64,000 nucleotides of DNA from Vagococcus elongatus (GTDB taxonomy: Bacteria > Bacillota > Bacilli > Lactobacillales > Vagococcaceae), in assembly GCF_003987645.1 (NCBI RefSeq), contig NZ_NGKA01000009.1, forward strand, positions 48,763-112,762, written 5' to 3'. Position numbers and translations under genes: made by a program. Positions within the stretch are counted from its first letter, which is position 1. Each line of letters opens with the position of its first letter. Shown piece by piece: positions 15,644 through 25,546 of this stretch. The notes under the pieces were generated by a model. The model saw only the letters and a list, made by a program, of their open reading frames with translations, was not told the DNA's origin and did no database searches.

Positions 15644-15660
15644 TATTTAGAAAATTCTGA
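15644..15660 (+). repeat. 17-bp direct repeat, right copy
   Basis: An exact copy of 14604-14620. It lies 75 bp after the MerR stop and just upstream of the LacI-family gene. Confidence 0.7.
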
Positions 15661-15737
15661 TAATTGATTTTTTGGATACAAACAAAAAGGAATATGATAT
15701 GATTTTAAATAAGAGAATGGTTTTGGAGGGGATGGCT

Positions 15738-16757
15738 TTGAAAATCACGATAAGGGACATTGCCGAAGCAGCAGGTGTATCTACTACCACCGTTTCGCAA
15801 ATTTTAAATAATAAAGGCAGTCGTTTCAGCGAAGAAACAAGGGCAAAGGTAATGGAAACAGTCAAAAAATTCAACTATCAGCCGGATTTTTTTGCACAAA
15901 ACATGATTACTAAAAAGTCGAAAACCATTGGCATGATCGTTCCCGATGTGACTGACTTCTTTTTTTCAAAGCTCATTGAAGGTGTGGAAGCTTACTTGAA
16001 TTCTTTTGGCTACATGATGTTGTTGTGCAACACCAGTCACGATAAGTTGCTGGAAGAAAAATATTTTGAAGAGTTGCTGCGCCGTTCGGTAGAAGGCATC
16101 ATTATTGCCACGCCGAATATGTTGAACGACACTATCACCAAACATCCTAAAGTACAGGGAAAAAAAGTCCCGTTGCTTTTAATGGATTTGGGAAAAAACC
16201 CTCGTAATGAAGGCAAACTGCTTGTAGAAGAGTACCAGGGAGTCTATGATGCCACAAAATATTTAATTGATAACGGGCACCGAACCATCGCCTTTTTGCG
16301 TGAAGTTGGCGACTATTATCAGTTGTCGGAAAGAATTACGGGTTTTTTAAATTGTTTGGAAGACTACGGGATTGAAGAGGACGATCGTTTGATTGAAAGC
16401 AGTCCGTTAGATATTCAGGGAGGTTATCAAGGAGCTAATCGGCTGCTTGAAAAAAACATTCCTTTTACAGCTTTAGTATGCACTAATGACCAAATGGCAA
16501 TCGGTGCGTATCAGGCAATTACTGAGGCAGGTTTAAAGGTACCTGACGATATTTCAGTCATCGGCTTTGACGGTCTTGAGATTACCCGCTACATGTCCCC
16601 GGCTTTGACTACGGTTTACCAGCCGATTTATGATGTGGGGTATACGGCAGGCGAATTTATCATCGGCGCCATTGAAAAACCAGCGTCCAAAATTCCAAAT
16701 AAAACATTTCCTACTAAGCTTTTGATTAGAGATTCTGTAAAACAATTGACTGACTGA
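15738..16757 (+). CDS. LacI-family transcriptional regulator (probable nucleoside/ribose regulator)
   Basis: A 339-residue protein with an N-terminal LacI helix-turn-helix (ITIRDIAEAAGVSTTTVSQIL), the hinge helix region, and a sugar-binding-type core ending in SVIGFDGLEITRYMSPALTTVYQP. TTG at 15738 is preferred because GGAGGGG is seven bases upstream and gives the usual family start MKITIRDIA; an ATG at 15732 abuts the same RBS. The gene lies directly ahead of the nucleoside operon, and a LacI-type palindrome sits at the pdp promoter. The likely role is control of that operon by a pentose or nucleoside effector, by inference. Confidence 0.82.
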   Translation: MKITIRDIAEAAGVSTTTVSQILNNKGSRFSEETRAKVMETVKKFNYQPDFFAQNMITKKSKTIGMIVPDVTDFFFSKLIEGVEAYLNSFGYMMLLCNTSHDKLLEEKYFEELLRRSVEGIIIATPNMLNDTITKHPKVQGKKVPLLLMDLGKNPRNEGKLLVEEYQGVYDATKYLIDNGHRTIAFLREVGDYYQLSERITGFLNCLEDYGIEEDDRLIESSPLDIQGGYQGANRLLEKNIPFTALVCTNDQMAIGAYQAITEAGLKVPDDISVIGFDGLEITRYMSPALTTVYQPIYDVGYTAGEFIIGAIEKPASKIPNKTFPTKLLIRDSVKQLTD

Positions 16758-16809
16758 GAGTGTCATGTTAGAATTTTATGGAAGCGGTTTTAATTGGTTG
16801 TTGTGATCG

Positions 16810-16863
16810 GTAAAACGTTTTACTTATTTACTTTTTTACCTTTTATTGCAATTTAGTTATAAT
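16810..16863 (+). promoter_or_regulatory. LacI-type operator and promoter of the pdp nucleoside operon
   Basis: A perfect 14-bp palindrome GTAAAACGTTTTAC (16810-16823), the CG-centred form typical of LacI-family operators (RbsR-like), lies 11 bp upstream of a promoter. The promoter is TTTACC (16835-16840), a 17-bp spacer and TATAAT (16858-16863). The best candidate regulator is the LacI gene immediately upstream. Confidence 0.75.
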
Positions 16864-16888
16864 ATGAGTACCACAGGGGGATTAAAAA

Positions 16889-18190
16889 ATGAGAATGGTG
16901 GACCTGATTGAAAAAAAGAAAAACGGAGTCAATTTATCCAAAAATGAGATTGAATTTATCATTGGAGGATACACGGAAGGGTCGATTCCCGACTATCAAA
17001 TGAGTGCTTTTTTGATGAGTGTTTATTTTCAAGATATGACGGATGAAGAGATTACTTACTTGACTCTTGCAATGGCAAATTCTGGAGATATGATTGACTT
17101 GTCTTCAATTCACGGCATAAAAGTCGACAAGCACTCTACTGGGGGTGTGGGGGATACAACGACGATTGTTTTAGCGCCTTTAGTTGCCAGTGTGGGTGTC
17201 CCGGTGGCTAAAATGTCTGGCCGAGGGTTAGGACATACAGGGGGCACGATCGATAAACTGGAAGCTATTCCTGATTTTCAAGTGGAGATTCCTAATGAAC
17301 GTTTTATCCAGTTGGTGAATGAAACCAAAGTGGCTGTGACGGGGCAGTCTGGAGATCTTGCACCGGCAGACAAAAAAATGTATGCTTTGCGTGATGTGAC
17401 AGCTACTGTCGATTCGATTCCTCTGATTGCCAGTTCGATTATGAGTAAAAAAATTGCGTCAGGAGCAGATGCCATCGTACTGGATGTGACCACAGGCGAG
17501 GGAGCGTTCATGAAAAATCTCGAAGATGCGAAACGTTTGGCACAAACCATGGTGAGCATCGGCAACTTGGCGGGCAGGAAAACAATGGCAGTCATCTCTG
17601 ATATGTCTCAGCCTCTGGGTAATGCAGTGGGTAATACACTTGAAATTATTGAAGCCATTGAAACATTAAAAGGTCGCGGCCCTAAAGATTTGAAAGAGAT
17701 GGTGTATGTCCTTGGCAGTCAGATGGTCGTCTTGGCAGGCAAAGCGGCTTCTCTTGATGAAGCCAAAATCTTGCTGGAGGATGCGTTAGCTTCGGGTAAA
17801 GCACTGGAAAAATTTAGAGAGATGATTACTAATCAGGGCGGAGATGCTGCTGTCATCGACGATTATAGCCGATTTGGCAATGCAAAATTTGTGATTGATT
17901 TGCCGGCCAAAGCTTCAGGTTACGTGCATCATATCCATGCTGAAAATGTGGGAATCGCGGCTATGCTTTTAGGAGCCGGGCGTCAAACAAAGGAGGACTC
18001 AATCGATTATAATGTCGGAGTAGTCCTTCATAAAAAGGTTGGCGAGGCAGTAGCAACAGGAGAGTCTTTAGTGACTATTTACGCCAACACAGAGCCGATT
18101 GATGAAGTCAAAGAGATGCTGTATCAAAACATAGCCATTGGAGATAAAGCAGTGGAACCTGTTTTGATCCGTGGTATTATTACAGAATAG
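16889..18190 (+). CDS. pdp: Pyrimidine-nucleoside phosphorylase
   Basis: A 433-residue enzyme of the thymidine/pyrimidine nucleoside phosphorylase family. The signature [14 protein letters not shown] (phosphate-binding, starting near residue 79) and [15 protein letters not shown] are intact, and the length is normal. It splits uridine, thymidine or deoxyuridine with phosphate to the base and pentose 1-phosphate. The ATG at 16889 follows AGGGGG. It is the first gene of the nucleoside operon, followed by cdd after 29 bp, so cytidine can be deaminated and then cleaved. Confidence 0.93.
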   Translation: MRMVDLIEKKKNGVNLSKNEIEFIIGGYTEGSIPDYQMSAFLMSVYFQDMTDEEITYLTLAMANSGDMIDLSSIHGIKVDKHSTGGVGDTTTIVLAPLVASVGVPVAKMSGRGLGHTGGTIDKLEAIPDFQVEIPNERFIQLVNETKVAVTGQSGDLAPADKKMYALRDVTATVDSIPLIASSIMSKKIASGADAIVLDVTTGEGAFMKNLEDAKRLAQTMVSIGNLAGRKTMAVISDMSQPLGNAVGNTLEIIEAIETLKGRGPKDLKEMVYVLGSQMVVLAGKAASLDEAKILLEDALASGKALEKFREMITNQGGDAAVIDDYSRFGNAKFVIDLPAKASGYVHHIHAENVGIAAMLLGAGRQTKEDSIDYNVGVVLHKKVGEAVATGESLVTIYANTEPIDEVKEMLYQNIAIGDKAVEPVLIRGIITE

Positions 18191-18219
18191 TCAAATTAAA
18201 ATTGAAGGGAATCAGTTTA

Positions 18220-18615
18220 ATGAGTGAAAAATCTGAGTGGATAGAAATAGCTCAAAAGGTTTATGAGAAAGCTTATGTTCCTTATTCTCATTTTCCTGTG
18301 GGTGCTTGTTTAGTAACAGAAGGCGGGGAGATTTATACCGGTGTTAATATCGAAAATGCTTCTTACGGTTTATCTAACTGCGCCGAAAGGACAGCCATCT
18401 TCAAGGCGGTATCAGAAGGTGAGCATAACTTTAAACACATCGTCGTTGCTGCTAATACGGACGACCCAGTGTCGCCCTGCGGCGCTTGCCGTCAAGTATT
18501 GGTAGAGTTTTGTGAACCTTCCATGGGAGTCACTCTGGTAAACAGAAAAGGCGACATCAAAGAGACGACCATAGGGGAATTATTGCCTTATTCGTTCACA
18601 GAAAAACAGTTGTAA
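18220..18615 (+). CDS. cdd: Cytidine deaminase
   Basis: A 131-residue zinc enzyme that converts cytidine and deoxycytidine to uridine and deoxyuridine. The zinc and catalytic motifs are present: NCAERTA (Cys54, Glu56 as proton shuttle) and PCGACRQ (Cys87, Cys90). The ATG at 18220 is preferred over an in-frame TTG at 18202 because AAGGGA (18205-18210) is correctly spaced for the ATG. It lies between pdp and the nucleoside-binding lipoprotein gene. Confidence 0.93.
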   Translation: MSEKSEWIEIAQKVYEKAYVPYSHFPVGACLVTEGGEIYTGVNIENASYGLSNCAERTAIFKAVSEGEHNFKHIVVAANTDDPVSPCGACRQVLVEFCEPSMGVTLVNRKGDIKETTIGELLPYSFTEKQL

Positions 18616-18691
18616 CAGGCAGTTGCTATTATGATTTAATCGGCTTTTTAAAAAGCTGTTAAATAAAAAAATATTAGGGGGCTTTAAAGAG

Positions 18692-19786
18692 ATGAAGACA
18701 TCTAAAAAGTTTGGATTAAGTTTGCTAACACTGGGATTGACCGTGGCACTTGCAGCATGTGGCGGAGGCGGCGGAGACACTAAGTCGACCGACGATGCTA
18801 AAAAAGAGGATACAGGTAAAGATGATTTTTCAGCTGCACTTGTAACTGACTTGGGTGGCGTGGATGACAAATCATTTAACCAGTCAGCTTGGGAAGGACT
18901 TCAAGCATGGGGTGACGAGAACGGCAAGGAAAAAGGTGTGGGCGGCTACAATTATTTTCAGTCTGACTCTGATGCGGATTTTGAACTAAACTTAAACAGT
19001 GCCATTGATGACGGCTACAATATTATTTTTGGTGTTGGATTTAAATTGCAGCCTGCTGTAAAAGAAATCGCTGAGGCTAATGCAGATACAGAATTTGTTA
19101 TTGTGGATGAAACGATTGAAGGACTAGATAATGTAGCCTCTGTTTTGTTTAAAGACCATGAAGCTTCATATTTAGCTGGTATTGCTGCAGCTAAAGCAAC
19201 AAAAACTAACAAAGTAGGTTTCGTTGGAGGTATGGAAGGGGCAGTTATCGGCCGATTCCAAGCTGGATTCGAAGCTGGTGTCGCTTCTGTTGATGAAGAT
19301 ATCAAAGTAGACGTGAAATATGTTGGTTCATTTGGAGATGCGGCTAAAGGAAAATCAATTGCTGCAGCTATGTATCAAAGTGGTGTAGACGTTATTTTCC
19401 ATGCGTCAGGCGACACAGGACAAGGCGTATTTTCTGAAGCTATCGACTTGATGAATACAAATCCTGAAAATCCAGTATGGGTTATCGGTGTAGACCGAGA
19501 TCAAGAAGATGAAGGTGCCTATGATGGAGGCAACGTAACATTGACTTCTACACTTAAAGGTGTGGGAACAGCTGTACAAGATATCGCAAACAAAGCACTT
19601 AAAGGGGAATTCCCTGGCGGCGAAATCATGAACTATGGTTTGGCTGAAGAAGGGGTCGACTTGACTGCTGGACAATTAGATGACGTCAATCCAGACATCA
19701 AACAATTAGTTGAAGATGCTAAAAAAGGTATCATTGACGGAACAATCGAAGTACCAGATGCACCAGAAAAACCAGATGCACAATAA
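18692..19786 (+). CDS. bmpA: Nucleoside-binding lipoprotein (BMP/PnrA family)
   Basis: A 364-residue lipoprotein (lipobox VALAAC, Cys23, then a Gly-rich and Lys/Asp spacer) with the basic membrane protein fold: LVTDLGGVDDKSFNQSAW near residues 50-67, then GFVGGMEG and DVIFHASGDTGQG. Relatives (PnrA, L. lactis BmpA) bind purine and pyrimidine nucleosides outside the membrane. It supplies the ABC permeases NupB and NupC encoded just downstream. ATG at 18692 has AGGGGG upstream. A moderate A/T-rich hairpin near 18645-18668 may tune the pdp-cdd to bmpA transition. Confidence 0.9.
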   Translation: MKTSKKFGLSLLTLGLTVALAACGGGGGDTKSTDDAKKEDTGKDDFSAALVTDLGGVDDKSFNQSAWEGLQAWGDENGKEKGVGGYNYFQSDSDADFELNLNSAIDDGYNIIFGVGFKLQPAVKEIAEANADTEFVIVDETIEGLDNVASVLFKDHEASYLAGIAAAKATKTNKVGFVGGMEGAVIGRFQAGFEAGVASVDEDIKVDVKYVGSFGDAAKGKSIAAAMYQSGVDVIFHASGDTGQGVFSEAIDLMNTNPENPVWVIGVDRDQEDEGAYDGGNVTLTSTLKGVGTAVQDIANKALKGEFPGGEIMNYGLAEEGVDLTAGQLDDVNPDIKQLVEDAKKGIIDGTIEVPDAPEKPDAQ

Positions 19787-19828
19787 ATATATGTAAATAA
19801 TGACCGAAATAGTTAGGAAGTGAAAAGA

Positions 19829-21406
19829 GTGGAAGAATCGCATTATGTGATTGAGATGGAAAATATCACGAAAGCATTTGGAACTTTCAAAGCGAACGAT
19901 AATGTCAATTTGAAAGTTAAAAAAGGTGAAATCCATGCACTGCTGGGAGAAAATGGCGCAGGGAAGTCCACCTTGATGAATATTTTGTCTGGCTTGCTTG
20001 AACCAACTTCCGGTACGATTCGTATTCATGGAAAAGAAGTGGATATTGCTAATCCGACGATTGCTAATAAATTGGGAATCGGAATGGTTCATCAGCATTT
20101 TATGTTAATCGATAATTTTACGATTGCTGAAAATATTATTTTAGGAAGCGAACCTACAAATGCCGGAGTGATCGATCGAAAAAAAGCTCTTAAAGAAATA
20201 ACCGCTGTTTCAGATAGATATGGATTTAAAATCGACCCTTCCGCATTAATCAGTAACATCTCCGTAGGTATGCAGCAACGGGTAGAAATTATCAAAACTC
20301 TTTACCGGGGGGCTGATTTGCTGATTTTTGACGAGCCTACCGCTGTTTTGACTCCTCAAGAAATTGAGGAATTGATCGAAATCATGCATGGGCTGGTGGC
20401 TGAAGGGAAATCTATCATCGTCATTACACATAAATTAGATGAAATCAAAGCAGTAGCAGACCGCTGTACAGTTATTCGTCGAGGAAAGAGTATCGATACT
20501 GTCAATGTGGCAGATGTCTCTCCTCAAGAACTGGCAGATTTAATGGTTGGTCGTTCGGTGTCGTTTAAGACACCGAAAGGCCCTGCTGCACCTACACACC
20601 CAGTGCTGAAAATCAAAGACTTGGTTGTAAAAGAAAATCGCGGATTGGATGCAGTAAAAGACTTAACCTTAGAAGTCCGGGCAGGTGAGATAGTCGGGGT
20701 TGCAGGAATCGACGGCAACGGCCAAAGTGAATTGCTGCAGGCTATCACCGGGATGCGAAAGGTAGAAAGCGGCACTGTTGAAATCAACGGTAAAGATGCT
20801 ACTAATAACAGACCGAGAGAAATCACGGAAAACAGCACGGCGCATGTGCCTGAGGATCGTCAAAAATATGGTCTGGTTTTGCCGATGACAGTGTCAGAAA
20901 ACTTGGCAATTCAAACTTATTATAAAGCACCTCTTAGTAAAAGCGGCTTTTTAAATTATAAGAGCATCAATCAGCACGCCAGAGAACTGATTGAAGAGTT
21001 TGACGTGCGTACGTCAAGTGAACTAGTACCGGCGAGTGCTCTTTCTGGAGGAAATCAGCAAAAAGCTATTATTGCCCGTGAGATTGACCGGGACCCGGAT
21101 TTGCTGATAGTGGCACAGCCGACTCGGGGACTGGACGTTGGTGCGATTGAATACATACATAAGCGGTTGATTGAACAAAGGGATCGTGGTAAAGGTGTTT
21201 TATGTGTGAGTTTTGAGTTAGATGAGATTTTAAATATTTCTGATAGGATTGCGGTCATGTTTGATGGGCGGATTGTGGGAATCGTAGACCCTCAAGAAAC
21301 AAATGAACAAGAGTTAGGATTATTGATGGCAGGTGTGCCATTGGCAGAAGCACGGCAGGAATTAAGTCAGACTGTGGCACAGGAAGGAGCTGGGGTTGAT
21401 GAATAA
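19829..21406 (+). CDS. nupA: Nucleoside ABC importer ATPase (two fused nucleotide-binding domains)
   Basis: A 525-residue protein with two ABC domains, as in sugar and nucleoside importers of the RbsA/NupA type. The first has Walker A GENGAGKST and a signature region ISVGMQQRVEI. The second has a degenerate Walker A (GIDGNGQSE) and signature LSGGNQQKAIIARE. It drives nucleoside uptake through NupB and NupC. GTG at 19829 is preferred over GTG at 19820, which directly abuts the AGGAAG RBS. Its end overlaps the start of the next gene by eight bases, indicating translational coupling. Confidence 0.88.
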   Translation: MEESHYVIEMENITKAFGTFKANDNVNLKVKKGEIHALLGENGAGKSTLMNILSGLLEPTSGTIRIHGKEVDIANPTIANKLGIGMVHQHFMLIDNFTIAENIILGSEPTNAGVIDRKKALKEITAVSDRYGFKIDPSALISNISVGMQQRVEIIKTLYRGADLLIFDEPTAVLTPQEIEELIEIMHGLVAEGKSIIVITHKLDEIKAVADRCTVIRRGKSIDTVNVADVSPQELADLMVGRSVSFKTPKGPAAPTHPVLKIKDLVVKENRGLDAVKDLTLEVRAGEIVGVAGIDGNGQSELLQAITGMRKVESGTVEINGKDATNNRPREITENSTAHVPEDRQKYGLVLPMTVSENLAIQTYYKAPLSKSGFLNYKSINQHARELIEEFDVRTSSELVPASALSGGNQQKAIIAREIDRDPDLLIVAQPTRGLDVGAIEYIHKRLIEQRDRGKGVLCVSFELDEILNISDRIAVMFDGRIVGIVDPQETNEQELGLLMAGVPLAEARQELSQTVAQEGAGVDE

Positions 21407-22454
21407 TAGTTCAAGAATCAAGGCGCTTGCAGTTCCTGTTGTTTCAGTTCTGGCAGGTTTAATTTTGGGAGCTGTCATCATGGTCGTTTCCGGTTATAGT
21501 CCGGTAGAAGGTTATCAGGCAATGTTGCGGGGAGCTTTTGGACGGACATACAATATTGGGGAAGTTTTTCGTTCAGCGACTCCCTTGATTTTAACAGGGT
21601 TAGGATTTTCAGTTGCTAGTACGGCTGGTTTCTTTAATATCGGTTTGGCCGGGCAAGCGCTCGCCGGATGGATTTCCGCTATTTGGCTGGCGTTGACTTT
21701 TCCGGATTTGCCTAAAATCATTTTAGTTCCTTTATGTATCGTCATCGGTGCATTAGCTGGCGCTCTATGGGCCGGGATAGCTGGTTTTTTCAAAGCTCAG
21801 TTTGGTACCAGTGAAGTGATTGTGACCATCATGTTAAACTATACTATTTTGTATATCAGCAATCATTTAGTTCGTTATGTTTTGACAGATAATAAAGACG
21901 CCACACCTAAAATCAGTGAAAATGCCTCCTTACGTACAGAATTTTTACGTAATTTGTCCGGCGGTTCCAGATTGAATATGGGCTTGTTTTTGGCGCTAAT
22001 CATGATTGTCGTTATCTGGATTTTCATGAAGAAGACAACGGTCGGTTTTGAAATGCGTGCGGTGGGGATGAACCCTTTTGCTTCAGAGTACGCAGGCATG
22101 AGTGCCAAGAAAAACATTGTTTTGGCAATGATGATTTCAGGGGCGTTGGCTGGTTTAGGCGGCGTTGTGGAAGGTCTGGGAACTTTTGAAAACTTGTATA
22201 TTTTAGATGCAGCACCTGCCATAGGGTTTGACGGCATGGCCGTCTCATTACTTGGCGGAGGAAATCCAATCGGCATTCTTTTGTCGGCTATTTTGTTCGG
22301 AACCTTAAAAACTGGCGGATTGAAGATGTCAAGTGTGGATATTCCTAATGAAATCGTAGATGTGGTGGTTGCTTCCATCATCTTCTTCATCGGTATCAGT
22401 TTTGCCATCCGCTATATTATGGATAAGTTTAGTCCGAAGAAGGGAGAGGTATAA
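21399..22454 (+). CDS. nupB: Nucleoside ABC importer permease 1
   Basis: A 351-residue BPD_transp_2 permease with about nine membrane helices. It has the family run FSVASTAGFFNIGLAGQALAG near residues 70-90 and a late AIGFDGMAVSLLGGGNPIGI segment. It forms the channel heterodimer with the next permease. The ATG at 21399 is set by AGGAAGGAG nine bases upstream; the TTG immediately before it is not needed. It overlaps the ATPase gene and is followed after two bases by nupC. Confidence 0.88.
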   Translation: MNNSSRIKALAVPVVSVLAGLILGAVIMVVSGYSPVEGYQAMLRGAFGRTYNIGEVFRSATPLILTGLGFSVASTAGFFNIGLAGQALAGWISAIWLALTFPDLPKIILVPLCIVIGALAGALWAGIAGFFKAQFGTSEVIVTIMLNYTILYISNHLVRYVLTDNKDATPKISENASLRTEFLRNLSGGSRLNMGLFLALIMIVVIWIFMKKTTVGFEMRAVGMNPFASEYAGMSAKKNIVLAMMISGALAGLGGVVEGLGTFENLYILDAAPAIGFDGMAVSLLGGGNPIGILLSAILFGTLKTGGLKMSSVDIPNEIVDVVVASIIFFIGISFAIRYIMDKFSPKKGEV

Positions 22455-22456
22455 TT

Positions 22457-23419
22457 ATGGAAGGAATTGTTGGAATCTTAGCAATGATCGTTTCTTCTTC
22501 ATTAGTTTACTCTGCTCCTTTGATTTTCACAGCTTTGGGCGGTACTTTTTCTGAACGAAGCGGAATTGTGAACGTAGGGTTGGAAGGAATCATGACCATC
22601 GGTGCTTTTAGTGCTGCGGTGTTTAACCTGAATACAGTACATATATTCGGTGCAGCCACACCTTGGGTCGCCATGATATTTGGCGGATTAGTCGGCATGC
22701 TTTTTTCCTTAATTCATGCTGTGGCCACGATTAATTTGAGAGCCGACCATATTGTCAGCGGAACAGTGATCAATTTGATGGCTCCGGGACTGACAGTATT
22801 TCTAACGAAACAGTTATTTGACGGTAAAGGTCAGACTGAAATTATCCGGCAACGGTTTGGTAAATTCAGTTTTCCGATTTTAAAGGATATTCCTGTTCTA
22901 GGTGATATTTTCTTTAAAAATACGTCTGCGCCTGCGTATGTCGCAATTTTAGTCGCAATTTTGGCATACTTTATCATTTTTAAAACGAAATTTGGATTGC
23001 GGCTGCGTTCTGTGGGAGAAAATCCTCAGGCAGCAGATACTCTTGGCGTCAATGTCTATGCCATGAAATATGCGGGAGTATTGATTTCAGGTTTATTGGG
23101 AGGGATCGGCGGAGCCATTGTGGTGCAGGCAATCTCTGGTCAATTTTCCGTTTCAACGATTGCAGGTCAAGGATTTATTTCCATGGCAGCGATGATTTTC
23201 GGGAAGTGGAATCCTATCGGTGTTATGGGAGCGGCAATTTTCTTTGGTGTCTCTCAAAGTCTGGCCATTATTGGCAAACAGATTCCGTTTCTTGCCAGTC
23301 TGCCGGAAGTCTATCTGCAGGCGGCACCGTATGTCTTGACGATTATCGTGCTGGTAGTGTTCATTGGAAAATCCCAAGGACCTAAGGCAGGCGGTAAAAC
23401 ATATATCAAATCTAAATAA
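22457..23419 (+). CDS. nupC: Nucleoside ABC importer permease 2
   Basis: A 320-residue BPD_transp_2 permease, shorter than its partner, with the matching core FSERSGIVNVGLEGIMTIGAF near residues 30-50 and GQGFISMAAMIFGKWNPIGV in the second half. It makes the second half of the nucleoside channel. The ATG at 22457 follows GGGAGAGG. A hairpin lies downstream, before deoB, and could lower transcription of the salvage enzymes relative to the transporter. Confidence 0.88.
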   Translation: MEGIVGILAMIVSSSLVYSAPLIFTALGGTFSERSGIVNVGLEGIMTIGAFSAAVFNLNTVHIFGAATPWVAMIFGGLVGMLFSLIHAVATINLRADHIVSGTVINLMAPGLTVFLTKQLFDGKGQTEIIRQRFGKFSFPILKDIPVLGDIFFKNTSAPAYVAILVAILAYFIIFKTKFGLRLRSVGENPQAADTLGVNVYAMKYAGVLISGLLGGIGGAIVVQAISGQFSVSTIAGQGFISMAAMIFGKWNPIGVMGAAIFFGVSQSLAIIGKQIPFLASLPEVYLQAAPYVLTIIVLVVFIGKSQGPKAGGKTYIKSK

Positions 23420-23425
23420 TATTTG

Positions 23426-23481
23426 AACGTGCCAAGCAACTTTTTTATAAAAATAGAGAAGCTGCTTATGGCACGTTTGTT
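23426..23481 (+). terminator. Hairpin (possible partial terminator) after nupC
   Basis: The arms AACGTGCCA / TGGCACGTT close over an imperfect AGCAACTT / AAGCTGCT inner pairing, followed by a short TTTGTT. The weak T tract suggests partial termination ahead of deoB. Confidence 0.5.
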
Positions 23482-23516
23482 ATAAGAAAATTTTTCGATA
23501 GAAAGAAGGCCGTGAG

Positions 23517-24689
23517 ATGTTTAAACGTGTACATTTAGTTGTGATGGATTCAGTGGGGATCGGCGAGGCGCCCGATGCGGCAAAATTTGGTGACGTAGGC
23601 AGTCATACTTTGGGACATATTGCTGAGACAGTCGGACTGCGTCTGCCTAACTTGGAACGTTTAGGTCTTGGGATGATAGCCCCGCTTAAAGGTGTCGCAG
23701 CAATAGAAGACCATAAAGGTTACGTGACAAAACTAGAAGAGGTTTCTGTTGGAAAAGATACGATGACGGGACATTGGGAAATCATGGGATTGAATATTCA
23801 AACACCGTTCCGGGTTTTCCCCCAAGGATTTCCCCAAGAACTGCTGGATAAAATTTCTGAATTTTCCGGGCGGGGAATTATTGCAGGAGCTAACAAACCG
23901 TACAGCGGTACAGCTGTCATTGACGACTTTGGAGAGGAACAGATGAAAACAGGGGATTTGATTATTTACACTTCAGCAGACCCTGTTCTCCAAATTGCCG
24001 CTCATGAGGACATCATTCCTCTGGAAGAATTGTATCGAATTTGCGAGTATACTCGAGAAATTACTAAAGATGATCCTTATATGATTGGGCGTATCATCGC
24101 CCGTCCTTACGTGGGAGAGCCGGGGAATTTCACACGAACAGCTAATCGGCATGACTATGCCCTTGACCCTTTTGGAAAAACTGTTTTGGATAATTTAAAA
24201 GATGGCGGTAAAGAAGTAATCGCTGTTGGGAAAATCAATGATATTTTTAACGGTCAGGGGATCACAGACTTTGTTCGTACCTCTTCCAATATGGATGGGG
24301 TAGACAAGCTGATCGATGTCATTAAAAGAGATTTCGAAGGGTTGAGCTTTACCAATCTAGTCGATTTTGATGCGTTGTTTGGGCATCGTCGTAATACTGC
24401 CGGGTATGCTCAGGCATTAGAAGAATTTGACAGTCGTTTGCCTGAAATCATGGCTGCCATGTCAGAGAACGATTTATTGCTTATCACTGCTGATCATGGG
24501 AATGACCCTACCTTTAAGGGGACGGATCATACAAGAGAGTACGTGCCTTTGATAGCTTACAGTAAACAATTTGAGGGCCAAGGAGCATTGGCTCAAGGGA
24601 ATTTTGCTGATATCTCCGCAACCATTGCACAAAATTTTCATGTCCCTGCAACTGAAAATGGTGTCAGTTTCTTGAATGACTTGAAATAA
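23517..24689 (+). CDS. deoB: Phosphopentomutase
   Basis: A 390-residue alkaline-phosphatase-superfamily enzyme that interconverts (deoxy)ribose 1-phosphate and 5-phosphate. The N-terminal metal site [14 protein letters not shown], the phosphate-accepting threonine region [11 protein letters not shown], and the C-terminal metal site [18 protein letters not shown] are all visible. The length is typical. It links the phosphorylases of the cluster to central carbon metabolism and is followed after 16 bp by punA. Confidence 0.94.
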   Translation: MFKRVHLVVMDSVGIGEAPDAAKFGDVGSHTLGHIAETVGLRLPNLERLGLGMIAPLKGVAAIEDHKGYVTKLEEVSVGKDTMTGHWEIMGLNIQTPFRVFPQGFPQELLDKISEFSGRGIIAGANKPYSGTAVIDDFGEEQMKTGDLIIYTSADPVLQIAAHEDIIPLEELYRICEYTREITKDDPYMIGRIIARPYVGEPGNFTRTANRHDYALDPFGKTVLDNLKDGGKEVIAVGKINDIFNGQGITDFVRTSSNMDGVDKLIDVIKRDFEGLSFTNLVDFDALFGHRRNTAGYAQALEEFDSRLPEIMAAMSENDLLLITADHGNDPTFKGTDHTREYVPLIAYSKQFEGQGALAQGNFADISATIAQNFHVPATENGVSFLNDLK

Positions 24690-24705
24690 TGAAAGGGAAA
24701 AATCA

Positions 24706-25527
24706 ATGACAAAAAATTTAAGTGAACGATTAAAAGAAACAGCTGCTTTTATTCAATCCAAAGGCGTTAAAGAAGTAGAATTTGGTTTGATACTTGGTTC
24801 TGGCTTGGGAGAATTAGCGGAAGAAATTGCTGATTCCATCGTTATACCCTATGAGGAGATCCCAAATTTCCCGGTATCAACAGTCACAGGGCATGCCGGC
24901 CAACTGGTCTACGGTAGCTTGTCCGGTAAAAAAGTGCTGGCGATGCAAGGACGTTTCCATTATTATGAAGGGCATAGTATGGGGACGGTGACATTTCCAG
25001 TTCGTGTGATGAAAGCTTTGTCTGCCCATTCGATCATTGTAACGAATGCAGCAGGAGGAGTGAACACATCCTTCGTTCCGGGGAATTTAATGCTGATCAC
25101 AGATCAAATTAATTTTACCGGGGATAATCCACTGATTGGAGAAAATGATGAGGACTTAGGCCCCCGTTTTCCTGATATGTCAGAAGCTTATGATAAAGCT
25201 TATGGAAAAACAGCTCGTGAAGTTGCTGCAGAATTAAAAATCACCTTGCAGCAAGGGGTCTATATGGGATATTCTGGACCAACTTATGAAACACCTGCAG
25301 AAATCCGGATGTCTCGGGCGATGGGAGCCGATGCCGTAGGGATGTCTACAGTGCCGGAAGTGATTGTGGCCCGTCACGGGGGGATGCGAGTTTTAGGTAT
25401 CACTTGTGTCACCAACTTGGCTGCCGGGATGCAGGCGAATCTAAATCACGATGAGGTCGTGGAAACAACGGAACGAGTCAAAGAAGATTTTAAATCATTA
25501 GTCAAAGAAACCTTGAAGAGATTGTAG
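24706..25527 (+). CDS. punA: Purine-nucleoside phosphorylase I (trimeric, PNP type)
   Basis: A 273-residue enzyme that cleaves inosine and guanosine to hypoxanthine or guanine and ribose 1-phosphate. The phosphate-binding [12 protein letters not shown] (near residue 27), the conserved GRFHYYEGH, the NAAGGVN segment and the [12 protein letters not shown] signature near residue 218 are intact. The ATG follows AAAGGGAAAA. It is co-transcribed with deoB and deoD. Confidence 0.93.
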   Translation: MTKNLSERLKETAAFIQSKGVKEVEFGLILGSGLGELAEEIADSIVIPYEEIPNFPVSTVTGHAGQLVYGSLSGKKVLAMQGRFHYYEGHSMGTVTFPVRVMKALSAHSIIVTNAAGGVNTSFVPGNLMLITDQINFTGDNPLIGENDEDLGPRFPDMSEAYDKAYGKTAREVAAELKITLQQGVYMGYSGPTYETPAEIRMSRAMGADAVGMSTVPEVIVARHGGMRVLGITCVTNLAAGMQANLNHDEVVETTERVKEDFKSLVKETLKRL

Positions 25528-25546
25528 AAAAGGAGCGGAGTTTATT

